Shown: positions 28,592-37,026 of the stretch, one piece after another
Numbering within the stretch: position 1 is the first letter of the stretch
How the letters are laid out: every line of letters begins with the position of its first letter
NCBI RefSeq assembly: GCF_050389775.1
Contig: NZ_CP177144.1
Span: forward strand, 3,286,001-3,350,000
Length of the DNA: 64,000 nt
Source of the DNA: Marinibacterium sp050389775
Lineage (GTDB): Bacteria > Pseudomonadota > Alphaproteobacteria > Rhodobacterales > Rhodobacteraceae
Reading direction: 5' to 3'
Position numbers and translations under genes: made by a program
Notes under the pieces: model-generated
Told to the model about the DNA's origin: nothing
Seen by the model: only the letters and a program-made list of their open reading frames with translations
Database searches by the model: none

Positions 28592-29926
28592 TCAGGCGCC
28601 CAGCTGACCATGGATGTCCATCGCCGCGTCACGCCCCTGGGCCACGGCCGTCACCGTCAGGTCATCGCCCCCCGCGGCACAATCGCCCCCGGCCCAAAGC
28701 CCCGGCCGGCTGGTCCGGCCCCGGGCATCCACGGCAATCTTGCCGCCGTCCGTCTCGATCCCCGCCGGCACCGGCCCCAGAACCTGGCCCGTGGCCACCA
28801 GCACCTGGTCGGCCGCCAGCCGCATCCGCTCGCCGGTCTCGACCAGCCGGCCTTCCCGCGTCTCGGTCACCGCCAGCTCGACCTCGGCCACCGTGCCCTC
28901 ACCGTGCAGCGCCACGGGCACCAGGTTGAACATCAGCCGCACGCCCTTTGACGCGGCCAGGTCCTGTTCGTACCGGCTGGCTCCCATGGCCGCCCGGTTC
29001 CGCCGATAGACCAGGCTGACCGTCGCCGCCCCCAGCAGCCGGGCCTGGACCGCCGCATCGATGGCCGTCATGCCCCCGCCGATCACCACCACGTCGCGCC
29101 CGATTTCCAGCGCGGACAGGTCCCGGGCCTGGCGCAGCGCCGCGATGAAATCGACCGCCGGCTGCACGCCGCCCAACTCCGCCCCCGGCAAGGCCAGCGC
29201 CCGAACTCCGCCCAGCCCCATGGCCAGGAAGATCGCGTCATGATCGCGCGCCAGCGCCTCCAGCGTCAGCTCCGCGCCCAGGGCATTGCCCGGCGCAATG
29301 CGGATGCCGCCGATCTGCAAAAGCCAGTCGACCTCGGCCGCGGCAAAGCCCTGGGTCGCCTTGTAGGCCGCGATCCCGAATTCGTTCAGCCCGCCGGGCT
29401 TGGCCCGAGCTTCAAAGATCACCACGTCATGGCCCAGCAACGCCAGCCGATGTGCACAGGCCAGCCCGGCCGGCCCCGCGCCCACCACGGCCACCGAGCG
29501 CCCCGTCGCCGGCGCCCGTTCGAAAGGATGCCCGCCGGCCGCCATCATCGCATCGGTGGCAAAACGCTGCAGCTTCCCGATCTCGACCGGCCGACCCTCG
29601 GCCGCTTCGCGCACGCAGGCCTCTTCGCACAGCGTTTCCGTCGGGCAGACCCGGGCGCAGATGCCGCCCAGGATGTTGGCGTCCAGGATCGTGCGCGCCG
29701 CCCCGCGGGGCTGGCCGGCCTGGATCTGGCGGATGAACAGGGGGATGTCGATGCCCGTCGGACAGGCCGTGATGCAGGGCGCGTCGTGGCAGAAGTAACA
29801 GCGATCCGCGGCAACGGCGGCCTCGTGCGGGGCCAGCGGCGGATGCAGATCCTCGAAGTTCCGCGCCAGGTCGCGCGCCGGCAGACGGCCGGCCACGATC
29901 CCGGGGGTCCGGATGCCTGTGGCCAT
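28592..29926 (-). CDS. preT: NAD-dependent dihydropyrimidine dehydrogenase subunit PreT
   Basis: A protein of 444 aa. The N-terminal Fe-S domain resembles the GltD small subunit: CYFCHDAPCITACPTGIDIP and GGICARVCPTETLCEEAC supply the cysteines for two 4Fe-4S clusters. An FAD site follows (VAVVGAGPAGLACAHRLALLG), then an NAD site (VVVIGGGMTAIDAA) and a C-terminal GLWAGGDCAAG. It passes electrons from NADH to PreA. It is the first gene of preTA, with a RutR-like site about 65 bp upstream. Confidence 0.94.
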   Translation of the reverse strand: MATGIRTPGIVAGRLPARDLARNFEDLHPPLAPHEAAVAADRCYFCHDAPCITACPTGIDIPLFIRQIQAGQPRGAARTILDANILGGICARVCPTETLCEEACVREAAEGRPVEIGKLQRFATDAMMAAGGHPFERAPATGRSVAVVGAGPAGLACAHRLALLGHDVVIFEARAKPGGLNEFGIAAYKATQGFAAAEVDWLLQIGGIRIAPGNALGAELTLEALARDHDAIFLAMGLGGVRALALPGAELGGVQPAVDFIAALRQARDLSALEIGRDVVVIGGGMTAIDAAVQARLLGAATVSLVYRRNRAAMGASRYEQDLAASKGVRLMFNLVPVALHGEGTVAEVELAVTETREGRLVETGERMRLAADQVLVATGQVLGPVPAGIETDGGKIAVDARGRTSRPGLWAGGDCAAGGDDLTVTAVAQGRDAAMDIHGQLGA

Positions 29927-29990
29927 GGCGGTCTCCCTGATTGCTAGGCCTTCACGCAGATCGTGCCCTCAGCTTGCCACATCCCGGAAT

Positions 29991-30006
29991 TTTATCAATT
30001 GGTAAA
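29991..30006. promoter_or_regulatory. Weaker RutR-like operator upstream of preT
   Basis: TTTATCAATTGGTAAA matches the RutR consensus at 11 of 14 fixed positions and is itself a near-palindrome. It lies 65 bp upstream of the preT start in a locally AT-rich patch. Together with the perfect site at 26020 it suggests that one regulator controls both halves of the pathway. It could instead be part of a promoter. Confidence 0.5.
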
Positions 30007-30409
30007 TTTCGTCCACCGCAGGAATGACCCCAACGGCCGCTCACGGCTTGCCGTCCCCTCTGGTCCCGCGCACGGGCTAATGGTCTCGGTTTTCACGAGA
30101 AAACGGCCAATAGCGAGGGAACCTCGCCGGAGGCCACACAAGGCTTCCCGCCCTGCCCCGCCCGGGGTCATCACCCAGGTCGATTGCCGGACTAGTCAGC
30201 ACGCGCGGCGCAGTAACATCACCAACAGCCGCGCACGGCTTGCCGCCCCCTCAGGGCCCGGCCCCAAGGTCGTCACCAATGTCCGTTGTCGAAATAGCGG
30301 CCCATGCAGCGCAAGATCATCGCCGGGGGCCGCGCGCGGTCACCTGCCGCCGCGCGCGGGGCGGCAGGTGGATGTCATCGGGCCGGGCGCACCGCCCGCC
30401 CGGCAGGCC
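30007..30409. other. 403-bp gap with a duplicated phrase and hairpins
   Basis: No gene is supported. A phrase of about 30 bp around CACGGCTTGCCG occurs twice about 190-200 bp apart (near 30040 and 30235). An inverted repeat of GTTTTC / GAAAAC lies near 30089-30107 (CTCGGTTTTC...GAGAAAACGG). The strong hairpin at 30341-30370 is listed separately. Confidence 0.5.
30341..30370 (-). terminator. GC-rich hairpin after the secreted-protein gene
   Basis: A 10-bp perfect stem CACCTGCCGC / GCGGCAGGTG with a 10-base GC loop, 40 bp beyond the stop of the minus-strand gene ending at 30410. There is no T-run, so it may end transcripts poorly or mainly stabilise the 3' end. Confidence 0.55.
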
Positions 30410-30904
30410 TCACGATTGCGAGGCCTGGCAGTTGATCAGCTCTTCCACGCCGGCCAGCGTGCCATCGAGGCTCAGCGTCACCGGGGCATTGTCGCCGGCG
30501 GTCACGGTCATCTCGGTCTTCTTGGCAAAGTCGTAGACCAGCTCGGGATTGTTGGTGAACACGAAGCCACCCAGCCAGGGGCCGGAAATGTAACCTTCGG
30601 ATTCGCCGTTGAACTCGATCCCGTCGAAATGGAATTTCACCGGCGCGGTCTTGCCTTCCTCGATGAAGGTCCAGCCTTCGTTATAGGCCGCAAAGAACCC
30701 GCCATCGCGCAGCGGCAGCAGGCCGAATTGCAGCAGAATGCCGTTATCAAACGTTTTTTCCATGAGGCAGCCGTTGCCGGCATTCTCGTCGACCTTGATC
30801 TCCCAGTCGCCCACGGTTTTCCAGCTGGGCAGGCCCTGGGCATGAGCCAGCGGGGCGGCAACGGCGAGAATCGCGGCGGCGATGGTCAGGTGTCTGGCGG
30901 TCAT
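30410..30904 (-). CDS. Secreted protein of unknown function
   Basis: A protein of 164 aa from ATG 30904 with a clear Sec signal peptide (MTARHLTIAAAILAVAAPLAHA, cut after about residue 22), so periplasmic or exported. The mature part contains WKTVGDWEIKVDENAGNGCL and a C-terminal Cys (ELINCQASQS), so one disulphide is possible. I do not recognise the family, although the GDWEIKVD start resembles small Rhodobacterales periplasmic proteins. It is divergent from the HisD-like gene. Confidence 0.75.
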   Translation of the reverse strand: MTARHLTIAAAILAVAAPLAHAQGLPSWKTVGDWEIKVDENAGNGCLMEKTFDNGILLQFGLLPLRDGGFFAAYNEGWTFIEEGKTAPVKFHFDGIEFNGESEGYISGPWLGGFVFTNNPELVYDFAKKTEMTVTAGDNAPVTLSLDGTLAGVEELINCQASQS

Positions 30905-31407
30905 GATGTCCCTCAACAATTTCACTCTCCAGTACGGGCCAGCATGGGACAGCCATGCAAAGCCCAGATGACAATGCCCGTTATTTTCCGGATTTGGTAC
31001 ATAATTCTCGACCCTTAGTGGCAATGGCGGGAAAATGCCCAAGTCTGTTGCAAGCCTTGCACATGTCGGGTGACATATGGCCCGTCACCCGCGCGGCGGG
31101 CCGGCCCCGGCCCGACAAGCCCGCGCCCCGCCTGCCCCGAAATTGCCCCGATCACGTCCCGCAGCCGCCAAACCCCGGTGCGACGCTGGCCCCGAGGCAG
31201 CCAGCAGTTCGGGCACAACCGGAGACACATCCGGCCCCGCCCGGGGCACCCACGACCCTCCTCCGCGCGGCAGAAGGCGGCGCGGCCGGACCGGCCCCTG
31301 CGCCCTGCCCGTCCCGGCCCCGCCGGCCCGTTCCAAGACCCGAAGACCCGCCCGAAACCCCGACCGCCCCGATCCCGCAGAACGCGCCCAGAACAAGGTC
31401 CCCGCCC
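30905..31407. other. 503-bp divergent region before the HisD-like gene
   Basis: No gene is supported; the long in-frame extension of the HisD-like ORF upstream of 31408 is Pro/Arg-rich shadow coding. An AT-rich patch at about 30970-31015 (with TACATAATTCTCG) is the likely promoter area for one or both divergent genes. The stretch 31080-31400 is extremely CG-rich with repeated CCCGGCC and CCGCGC strings and no unit I could define. Confidence 0.4.
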
Positions 31408-32958
31408 ATGCCCATCCTTCATCTCAAGCAGGCCCACCCCCGCCCGGCCACCGAAAACGCCGACCTGCGCGAGACCGTGCGGACCATGCTGGCCCGGATC
31501 GAGGCCGAAGGCGAGGCGGCGGTGACCGATTACGCCCGCCAGCTCGACCGCTGGGACGGCCCGGCCGTGCTCTCGGCCGAGGCCCGCGCCCGCGCCGTGG
31601 CCCGCGTGCCCGAGACCGACAAGGCGCTGATCCGGCTGGCCCATGACAACATCCGCCGCTTTGCCGAGGCCCAGAAGGCCACGCTGCAGGATTGCGCCGT
31701 CGAGCTGCGCCCCGGCCATTGGGCCGGCCAGAAGCAGATCCCGGTGTCCTGCGCCGGCTGTTACGTGCCCGGCGGGCGTTACATCCACGTGGCCTCGGCG
31801 CTGATGACGATCACCACGGCCAAGGTTGCCGGCGTGCCCCGGATCCTGGCCGCCACCCCGCCGCGCCCGGGCCAGGGCATTCCCGATGCGGTGGTCTATG
31901 CCATGGACCTGGCCGGGGCCGACACCATCCTCAACCTCGGCGGCGTCCAGGGCATCGCGGCCATGGCCTTCGGGCTCTTCGGCACCCGGGCGGCCGATAT
32001 CCTGGCCGGGCCGGGCAATTCCTACGTGGCCGAGGCCAAGCGCCAGCTCTTCGGCCGGGTCGGCATCGACATGTTCGCCGGGCCGACCGACAGCCTGGTG
32101 CTGGCCGATGACACGGCCGATCCGTTGATCGTGGCCTGGGACCTGGTCGGCCAGGCCGAACACGGCATCGACAGCCCGGTCTGGCTGGCCACCACCCATC
32201 GCCCCCTGGCCGAAGAGGTCATGCGCCTGATCCCCGGCCTGATCGACAGCCTGCCCGAGCGCAACGCCGCCCTGGCCCGCCAGGCCTGGGCCGATCGCGG
32301 CGAGGTCATGCTCTGCGACAGCCGCGAGGACATGGTGGCCGTGTCCGAAACCTATGCGCCGGAACACCTGCACGTGCAGGCCCGCGACCTCGCCTGGTGG
32401 CTCGACCGGCTGACGACCTATGGCTCGCTCTTCCTCGGCCAGGAGACCACGGTGGCCATCGGCGACAAGGTCTCGGGGCCGAACCACGTGCTGCCGACCA
32501 GCGGCGCGGCGCGCTATACCGGAGGCCTGTCGGTGCAGAAATTCACCAAGACCGTGACCTGGCAGCGCACCGACCCCGATGCAATGCGCGAACTGGCCCG
32601 GGCCACCGCGGGGATCAGCCGCGCCGAGGGCATGGCCGCCCATGCCGCCTCGGCCGAGATCCGGCTGGAGCGGCTGGCCGCGTCGGCTGATGCCCCTCAC
32701 GCCGCCCCGGGGATCGATACTCCTGTCATCGCCTCCTCGTCCGACACCCCACTCGCGGCCCTGGGTGCCGACATTCCGCGCGCGATCCCCGCAGCCGACA
32801 TCCCACTCGCGACCCCCGGTGCCGACATCCCACCCGCGGCCTCCGGAGCCGACACCCCGCTGGCGGCCTCCCGGTCTGATGCCCGCCCGGCGGCGGCCAC
32901 CGAAACCGAGCCGCCCGCCCAGCCCGAGCCCCTGGCCCGCCGCGCCCGCGTGGCCTGA
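31408..32958 (+). CDS. HisD-family dehydrogenase, probably sulfopropanediol dehydrogenase-like (HpsN), with repetitive tail
   Basis: A protein of 516 aa from ATG 31408. The core (1 to about 425) is histidinol-dehydrogenase-like: VPGGRYIHVASALMTITTAK, LGGVQGIAAMAFGL, DILAGPGNSYVAEAKRQLFG, GIDMFAGPTDSLVLAD, LVGQAEHG and SGPNHVLPTSGAARYTGGLS. The details (WAGQKQIPVSCAGCYVPGGRY, SETYAPEHLHVQARDLAWWL) recall HpsN, which oxidises 2,3-dihydroxypropane-1-sulfonate. True HisD is usually about 430 aa with different loops. Residues 430-492 are seven 9-aa repeats, followed by a Pro/Glu/Arg tail, absent from family members I know. No histidine-biosynthesis gene is nearby, which favours the catabolic role. 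Specificity is inference. Confidence 0.82.
   Translation: MPILHLKQAHPRPATENADLRETVRTMLARIEAEGEAAVTDYARQLDRWDGPAVLSAEARARAVARVPETDKALIRLAHDNIRRFAEAQKATLQDCAVELRPGHWAGQKQIPVSCAGCYVPGGRYIHVASALMTITTAKVAGVPRILAATPPRPGQGIPDAVVYAMDLAGADTILNLGGVQGIAAMAFGLFGTRAADILAGPGNSYVAEAKRQLFGRVGIDMFAGPTDSLVLADDTADPLIVAWDLVGQAEHGIDSPVWLATTHRPLAEEVMRLIPGLIDSLPERNAALARQAWADRGEVMLCDSREDMVAVSETYAPEHLHVQARDLAWWLDRLTTYGSLFLGQETTVAIGDKVSGPNHVLPTSGAARYTGGLSVQKFTKTVTWQRTDPDAMRELARATAGISRAEGMAAHAASAEIRLERLAASADAPHAAPGIDTPVIASSSDTPLAALGADIPRAIPAADIPLATPGADIPPAASGADTPLAASRSDARPAAATETEPPAQPEPLARRARVA
32695..32883 (+). repeat. 27-bp coding tandem repeat in the tail of the HisD-like gene
   Basis: Seven units of 27 bp encode nine-residue repeats: PHAAPGIDT, PVIASSSDT, PLAALGADI, PRAIPAADI, PLATPGADI, PPAASGADT, PLAASRSDA. 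The unit length is a multiple of three, so the frame is kept. The array resembles in style the degenerate arrays between genes elsewhere in the window. Confidence 0.9.
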
Positions 32959-33075
32959 ACCACCCGTCGCCATCGCCGGCGCACCCGGCGAAAGCAGTGA
33001 ATTGATGCGCCGACGTTCACCCTTTGGTCAGACCCTTGCCACTATGCTCGCCCCAAAGAGGCAGGCAAGGCAGAC

Positions 33076-34395
33076 ATGGCAGACGTATGGACCTGGGGCT
33101 GGTACAGCCCGATCACCTGGCCGGGCTATTCCGCGGCGGACCAGGACAATCTGGACAGCATCGGCAACAATCTTCCGGTCAATCCGCTTGGGTATGTCGA
33201 ATTCACCATGCGCGACGGCAATGACGACGGCATCATCTATGATCACGATACCGACGATGTCGTGCCGGCCGATTATTCCGAATATGTCTTCGGCCCGACG
33301 CTGACGCTGCATCCCCAGGAAATCGCGCTTTACACCAATTCGACCATGGTGATCGACGGCACGCTCTATACCGGGCTGGCGATCCAAGTCACCCTGTTCC
33401 AGGGCGGGACCTGGGGCGCCCGGCTGATGGATTTCTCGATCCCGCCGGGGTTGCACCATTCCGATGTCACGGCGATCACGCTGGGCACTTGGAACGGTGT
33501 CGAATACGACGGGATCACCCTGGCCGGGGTAGACGACCCGTTTGTCTGCTTTGCCGCCGGCACGCGCATTGCCACGCCGACGGGGCTGCGCCGGGTGGAA
33601 ACGCTGGTGCCCGGCGACATGGTGCTGACCCGCGATGACGGCCCGCAGCCGATCCTGTGGCGCGATTGCCGGGCAGTGCCGGGGGTCGGGCGCAATGCGC
33701 CCTACATCCTGCGCGCCGGCGCCTTCGGCGATCACGGAACATTGTGCCTGTCGCCCCAGCACCGGCTGCTGCTGACCCTGCCGGGCCTGTCGCCCGGCGG
33801 CACCTCGCGTCCCGCCACCACCTCATGGCCCGAAGATGCCGGCGGCGGCGCGGCCCATTGTACGTCATCCGGCCCGCCCGGAGACCTGGCCGATCCGCAA
33901 ACCGATCCGGGCGGTCATGACCCGTTCCCCAATTCGCCCGCCCATGCCGCGGGGGGACGATTGGCCGTGCCCGACGATGACATCATGGCCGGCACCTGCC
34001 TGGGCGCCATCAAGCACCTGGTCGATCCGCGCCGCCCCCATGCCATTGCCCGGCTGTCCTGCGATCAGCCCATTGCCTATGTGCACCTGCTGCTGCCCCG
34101 CCACGGGCTGATCTGGGCCGAAGGCATCTGGGCCGAAAGCCTCTGGCCCGGCCCCCAAGCCATCCGGCGCATGAGCCCACCTGCCCGCGCGCGCCTCGAC
34201 CGGCTCTTTCCCGGCATCGTCGAGCGCCCCTCCGCCTATGGCCCCACCGCCCGGCCGCTTGCGCTGCGCCGCGACATCCTGCCGGTGGTGCGGTCGCTCG
34301 GCGCCGAGGCCCTGATCAGCCCCGCCCGCCTGCCGCCGTCCGTTCTGGCCACTCCGCCGGCCGGCCCGGCCCGACGGGCTGTGGGGTCACCTTAA
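33076..34395 (+). CDS. Hint (hedgehog/intein-type) domain protein
   Basis: A protein of 439 aa. The N-terminal 155 residues are beta-rich, Asp/Gly/Thr-rich and without a recognised domain. A Hint module begins at CFAAGTRIATPTGLRRVETLVPGDMVLT (about 156-183), and continues with LSPQHRLLL (about 229), which holds the conserved His, up to about residue 365. In Rhodobacterales these Hint_2 proteins are often secreted, repeat- or adhesin-like proteins; self-cleavage at the Cys is possible. No signal peptide is visible, so export, if any, is likely non-Sec. A run of Gly/Pro/Ser (about 245-300) interrupts the Hint domain. Confidence 0.82.
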   Translation: MADVWTWGWYSPITWPGYSAADQDNLDSIGNNLPVNPLGYVEFTMRDGNDDGIIYDHDTDDVVPADYSEYVFGPTLTLHPQEIALYTNSTMVIDGTLYTGLAIQVTLFQGGTWGARLMDFSIPPGLHHSDVTAITLGTWNGVEYDGITLAGVDDPFVCFAAGTRIATPTGLRRVETLVPGDMVLTRDDGPQPILWRDCRAVPGVGRNAPYILRAGAFGDHGTLCLSPQHRLLLTLPGLSPGGTSRPATTSWPEDAGGGAAHCTSSGPPGDLADPQTDPGGHDPFPNSPAHAAGGRLAVPDDDIMAGTCLGAIKHLVDPRRPHAIARLSCDQPIAYVHLLLPRHGLIWAEGIWAESLWPGPQAIRRMSPPARARLDRLFPGIVERPSAYGPTARPLALRRDILPVVRSLGAEALISPARLPPSVLATPPAGPARRAVGSP

Positions 34396-34557
34396 GGGTC
34401 ATGGTCATATGCGATCAGGTCGGACGAACACGCCAATCCCTGACACCGGCTTGGCGCAACATGCCAAAGGCCGGATCTGCGCCAGATGCCCTATGCCGAA
34501 TTGGCGACGGGATGCGCTGCGGACGGACCCTCCCGGGTCAAACATGAACTTGCGATT

Positions 34558-34643
34558 TGGTACCCAAGGTCGGACTCGAACCGACATGACCTCGCGGCCG
34601 GGGGATTTTGAATCCCCTGCGTCTACCATTCCGCCACTTGGGC
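34558..34643 (-). tRNA. tRNA-Leu(CAA)
   Basis: On the minus strand the sequence begins GCCCAAGTGGCGGAATGG, has an anticodon stem GGGGA / TCCCC closing a TTCAAAA loop (anticodon CAA), a short variable arm, a T-arm with GGTTCGAGTCC, and an encoded CCA end. The acceptor stem pairs GCCCAAG with CTTGGGT, with one wobble at the first pair. At 86 nt with a variable arm it is a class II tRNA reading UUG codons. Confidence 0.95.
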
Positions 34644-34809
34644 CTTAGACGTGTGATCTAGCGTCCCGGACCGCGCCATGTCCAGAGGCAATCGGGCCGT
34701 ATCGAACCGGGATGAAGCACATCATGGCCGGATACCCGGCCCGCTGTCCTGGCAACAGAGGTGGCACACAGGTCAGACCCCGGCGCCACACCACGAATGA
34801 TCCGACGGC

Positions 34810-35235
34810 ATACCGACGGCATCACGTACGAGCGGAAGAATGCGCCACGGGCCGGCCCGATCACTCGGTCAGTGCCTGGCCGCAACTGCGTGTCGGCGGG
34901 CCAAACACCAGCCACACGATTGGATCAAAGGATCGCCCCGAACATTCGGGCACTCCCCTGTCGCCGCTGCGTGTCGGATGGCCAGGCACCAGCCCCGCGA
35001 ATGGAACAACGGGCCGGGCCGATCATTCAGGCATTGCCCTGCCGCAGCCCCATATCGGATGTTCGGGCATCAGCAGCGGGAATGGATCACCGGACCGAGC
35101 TGACCATTTGTGCATTGCCAGGCTGACGCCGCACGTCGCATGATCAGGCACCAGCCGTTCGACAGGATCAACCGGCCGAGCCGATCATTTGAGCAGTACC
35201 TCGATGCCGGATGTCCGCCGGCCAGTCGCCAGTCG
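34810..35235. repeat. Degenerate tandem repeat, about 80-bp unit
   Basis: At least five diverged units of about 80 bp. A shared landmark, (G/A)TCGGATG or a close variant, recurs near 34892, 34973, 35053, 35134 and 35206. Each unit continues with GGCACCAGCC-, GGATCAAC-, GGCCGAGCCGATCATT- and GCATTGCC-like phrases. Together with its flanks it fills most of the 34644-35372 gap between tRNA-Leu and the wHTH gene. All open frames across it are repeat translations in several frames, so I call no gene. Confidence 0.8.
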
Positions 35236-35372
35236 GTCCCAGCGAGACACACCGAACAACCCCCGCCGTCAATGCATGCCGCCCGACACATCACCAACCG
35301 TCCGAATGGATCCAACACCAACCGTCCGACTGGATCAACAGACCGGCCTTGGTCACCGGCCGCCGGATTGGA

Positions 35373-35852
35373 TCAGCGCGCGGCCTTGCCGACGCGGGCG
35401 GCAAAGATCGGGTCCTGGCGCGGGAAGCTGATCGACAGCGCAAGGTCGGCATCCATGTGCCGGCGCGACGGGCGGCCGATGCCGGACGAGGCGCGCTCGT
35501 AGAACGCCACGACCTCGGGCGAAAACCCGACCCGCTCGCCGGACAGGAGATCGAGGAAGTCCGCCAGCATCCGGCAATACATCGCCTGGGCCTGCGGGCA
35601 GATCGCCCAGCCTTCGTCGGTCTTGGCCACGATCCCCGCGGCCTCCATCTCGCGCAGGCGCTTGAGCACATTGGTGCGCGGATGGTGGATGTAATCGGCC
35701 AGCGCCCGGGCGGTCCAGGGACGCGTGGCATCATGGAAGGCCATGGCCAGCGACAGGCCCAGCCCGTCCATTCCGAGCGAGCGCATCAGCTGGGTCGAGC
35801 GCATGGCCCGGTCGCTGAACACGGAAATGCGCGGATCGAAAGGTACAGTCAT
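35373..35852 (-). CDS. Winged-helix (MarR-like) transcriptional regulator
   Basis: A protein of 159 aa. It contains a winged-helix region at about 30-85: LGLSLAMAFHDATRPWTARALADYIHHPRTNVLKRLREMEAAGIV then DEGWAICPQAQ. Flanking helices would form a dimer interface as in the MarR family. I cannot name a target. It is transcribed towards the 80-bp repeat array, and the codons near its 3' end lie close to the array, so the stop may have shifted. Confidence 0.75.
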   Translation of the reverse strand: MTVPFDPRISVFSDRAMRSTQLMRSLGMDGLGLSLAMAFHDATRPWTARALADYIHHPRTNVLKRLREMEAAGIVAKTDEGWAICPQAQAMYCRMLADFLDLLSGERVGFSPEVVAFYERASSGIGRPSRRHMDADLALSISFPRQDPIFAARVGKAAR

Positions 35853-36447
35853 GTGGAGGCCGGTGTGGTTAACATCGCGCCCCTGTTCCAGAGCCCAGGG
35901 CAGAGGTCAATTGTTCCGGAACGGCCAAACCCGGCCATCCGGGCGGATTGTCCCGCCGGGGACAAGAATTGTCGTCTTGGCAAAAGGCTTGGTTGGCGAT
36001 CACGGGGCCATGCCGGCCGAACACGTTTGCGGCACCGCGTGGCCACCCCACCTGCATGGGCTGTGGCGCAACGTGCCAAGCGGCGCCGACGCGCTGGCGT
36101 GATCCCGCGATCCCCGCTCCACGGCGCGACCGCCGGGTCCTCCCCTGATGCCATCCCGATAGTCCCCTCTTCGTAGTATCGATGTGACGTGCAAAGCCGC
36201 GTCCTGGCAAGCCCCCGGGCGGCAAAATGATCCAACCGGCGAATTTTCACCGGCGATCCTGACCATGCCGGCCCACCGCGCACGGCCCGCCACACAATGT
36301 GCCTGCCCACCGCCCGTGCGGCGCGATGACAATGGCGTCATTGCCCGCCCGGCCCGTGCCCGGCCACCCGGCGCCGGGCTTGACCCGGACAGGCGCCCAT
36401 GCTTTGCCCGGACGGGCAGCATTTCCACGACCCAGGGCGCCCGGCCG
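35853..36447. other. 595-bp gap without a supportable gene
   Basis: Divergent gap between the wHTH regulator (-) and the DedA gene (+), so it must hold both promoters. Open frames here overlap each other in several phases and have Arg/Pro/Cys-rich shadow composition. Less GC-rich patches with promoter-like potential are at 35920-35990 and 36165-36185, but I see no convincing -35/-10 pair. Confidence 0.45.
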
Positions 36448-37026
36448 ATGATCAGATCGCTTTATGACCGCACCATGGCGCTTGCGCATCACCCCCATGC
36501 GCTCTGGGCGCTGGCGCTGGTAGCCTTCCTGGAAAGCTCGGTCTTTCCCATTCCGCCCGATCTCTTGATGATCCCGATGATCCTGGCCGCCCGCGACCGG
36601 GCGTTCCTGATCGCCGGGGTGGCGGTCGTGGCCTCGGTCCTGGGCGGGCTCTTGGGTTATGCCATCGGCGCGCTGGCCTTCGACGCCATCGGCCAGCCGA
36701 TCCTGGCCTCGCTGGGCAAGGCCGACGCCATGGCCGAATTCAACCAGAAATTCAACGACCAGGGCTTTTGGGCTGTGCTCATCGCCGGGCTGACGCCCTT
36801 CCCCTACAAGGTCATCACGATCATGTCGGGCTGGACGGGCATGCCGCTGGCGACCTTTGTCGTGACCTCGATCGTGGCCCGGGCCGGGCGGTTCTTCCTG
36901 GTGGCCTGGCTGCTCTGGGCCTATGGCCCGCCGATCCGGGGCTTCATCGAAAAGCGGCTGGGGCTGGTGCTGACGGCTTTTGTCCTGGCCCTGATCGCGG
37001 GTTTCCTCCTGGTAAAAGCACTATGA
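36448..37026 (+). CDS. DedA/VTT (YqaA-type) inner-membrane protein
   Basis: A protein of 192 aa from ATG 36448; a longer frame upstream is Pro/Arg-rich and not credible. About five hydrophobic segments: LWALALVAFLESSVFPIPPD, FLIAGVAVVASVLGGLLGYAIG, AVLIAGLTPFPYKVITIMSGW, a fourth near 135-165 and a C-terminal LVLTAFVLALIAGFLLV. The FPIPPD and F.G.TPFPYKV motifs are typical of SNARE-associated/DedA scramblase-like proteins. It overlaps dsbB by 4 bp, suggesting a shared role in envelope maintenance. Confidence 0.88.
   Translation: MIRSLYDRTMALAHHPHALWALALVAFLESSVFPIPPDLLMIPMILAARDRAFLIAGVAVVASVLGGLLGYAIGALAFDAIGQPILASLGKADAMAEFNQKFNDQGFWAVLIAGLTPFPYKVITIMSGWTGMPLATFVVTSIVARAGRFFLVAWLLWAYGPPIRGFIEKRLGLVLTAFVLALIAGFLLVKAL

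Noticed and set aside
30955..31407. N-terminal extension of the HisD-like protein to 667 aa
   Set aside because: The extension is Pro/Arg-rich shadow sequence; the family N-terminus starts at Met 31408.
34558..34643. tRNA-Leu as an integration site of a genomic island
   Set aside because: No integrase and no duplicated tRNA end were found within view.
34712..35143. Several open frames across the 80-bp array
   Set aside because: All three frames stay open because the unit lacks stops; the products are repeat translations.
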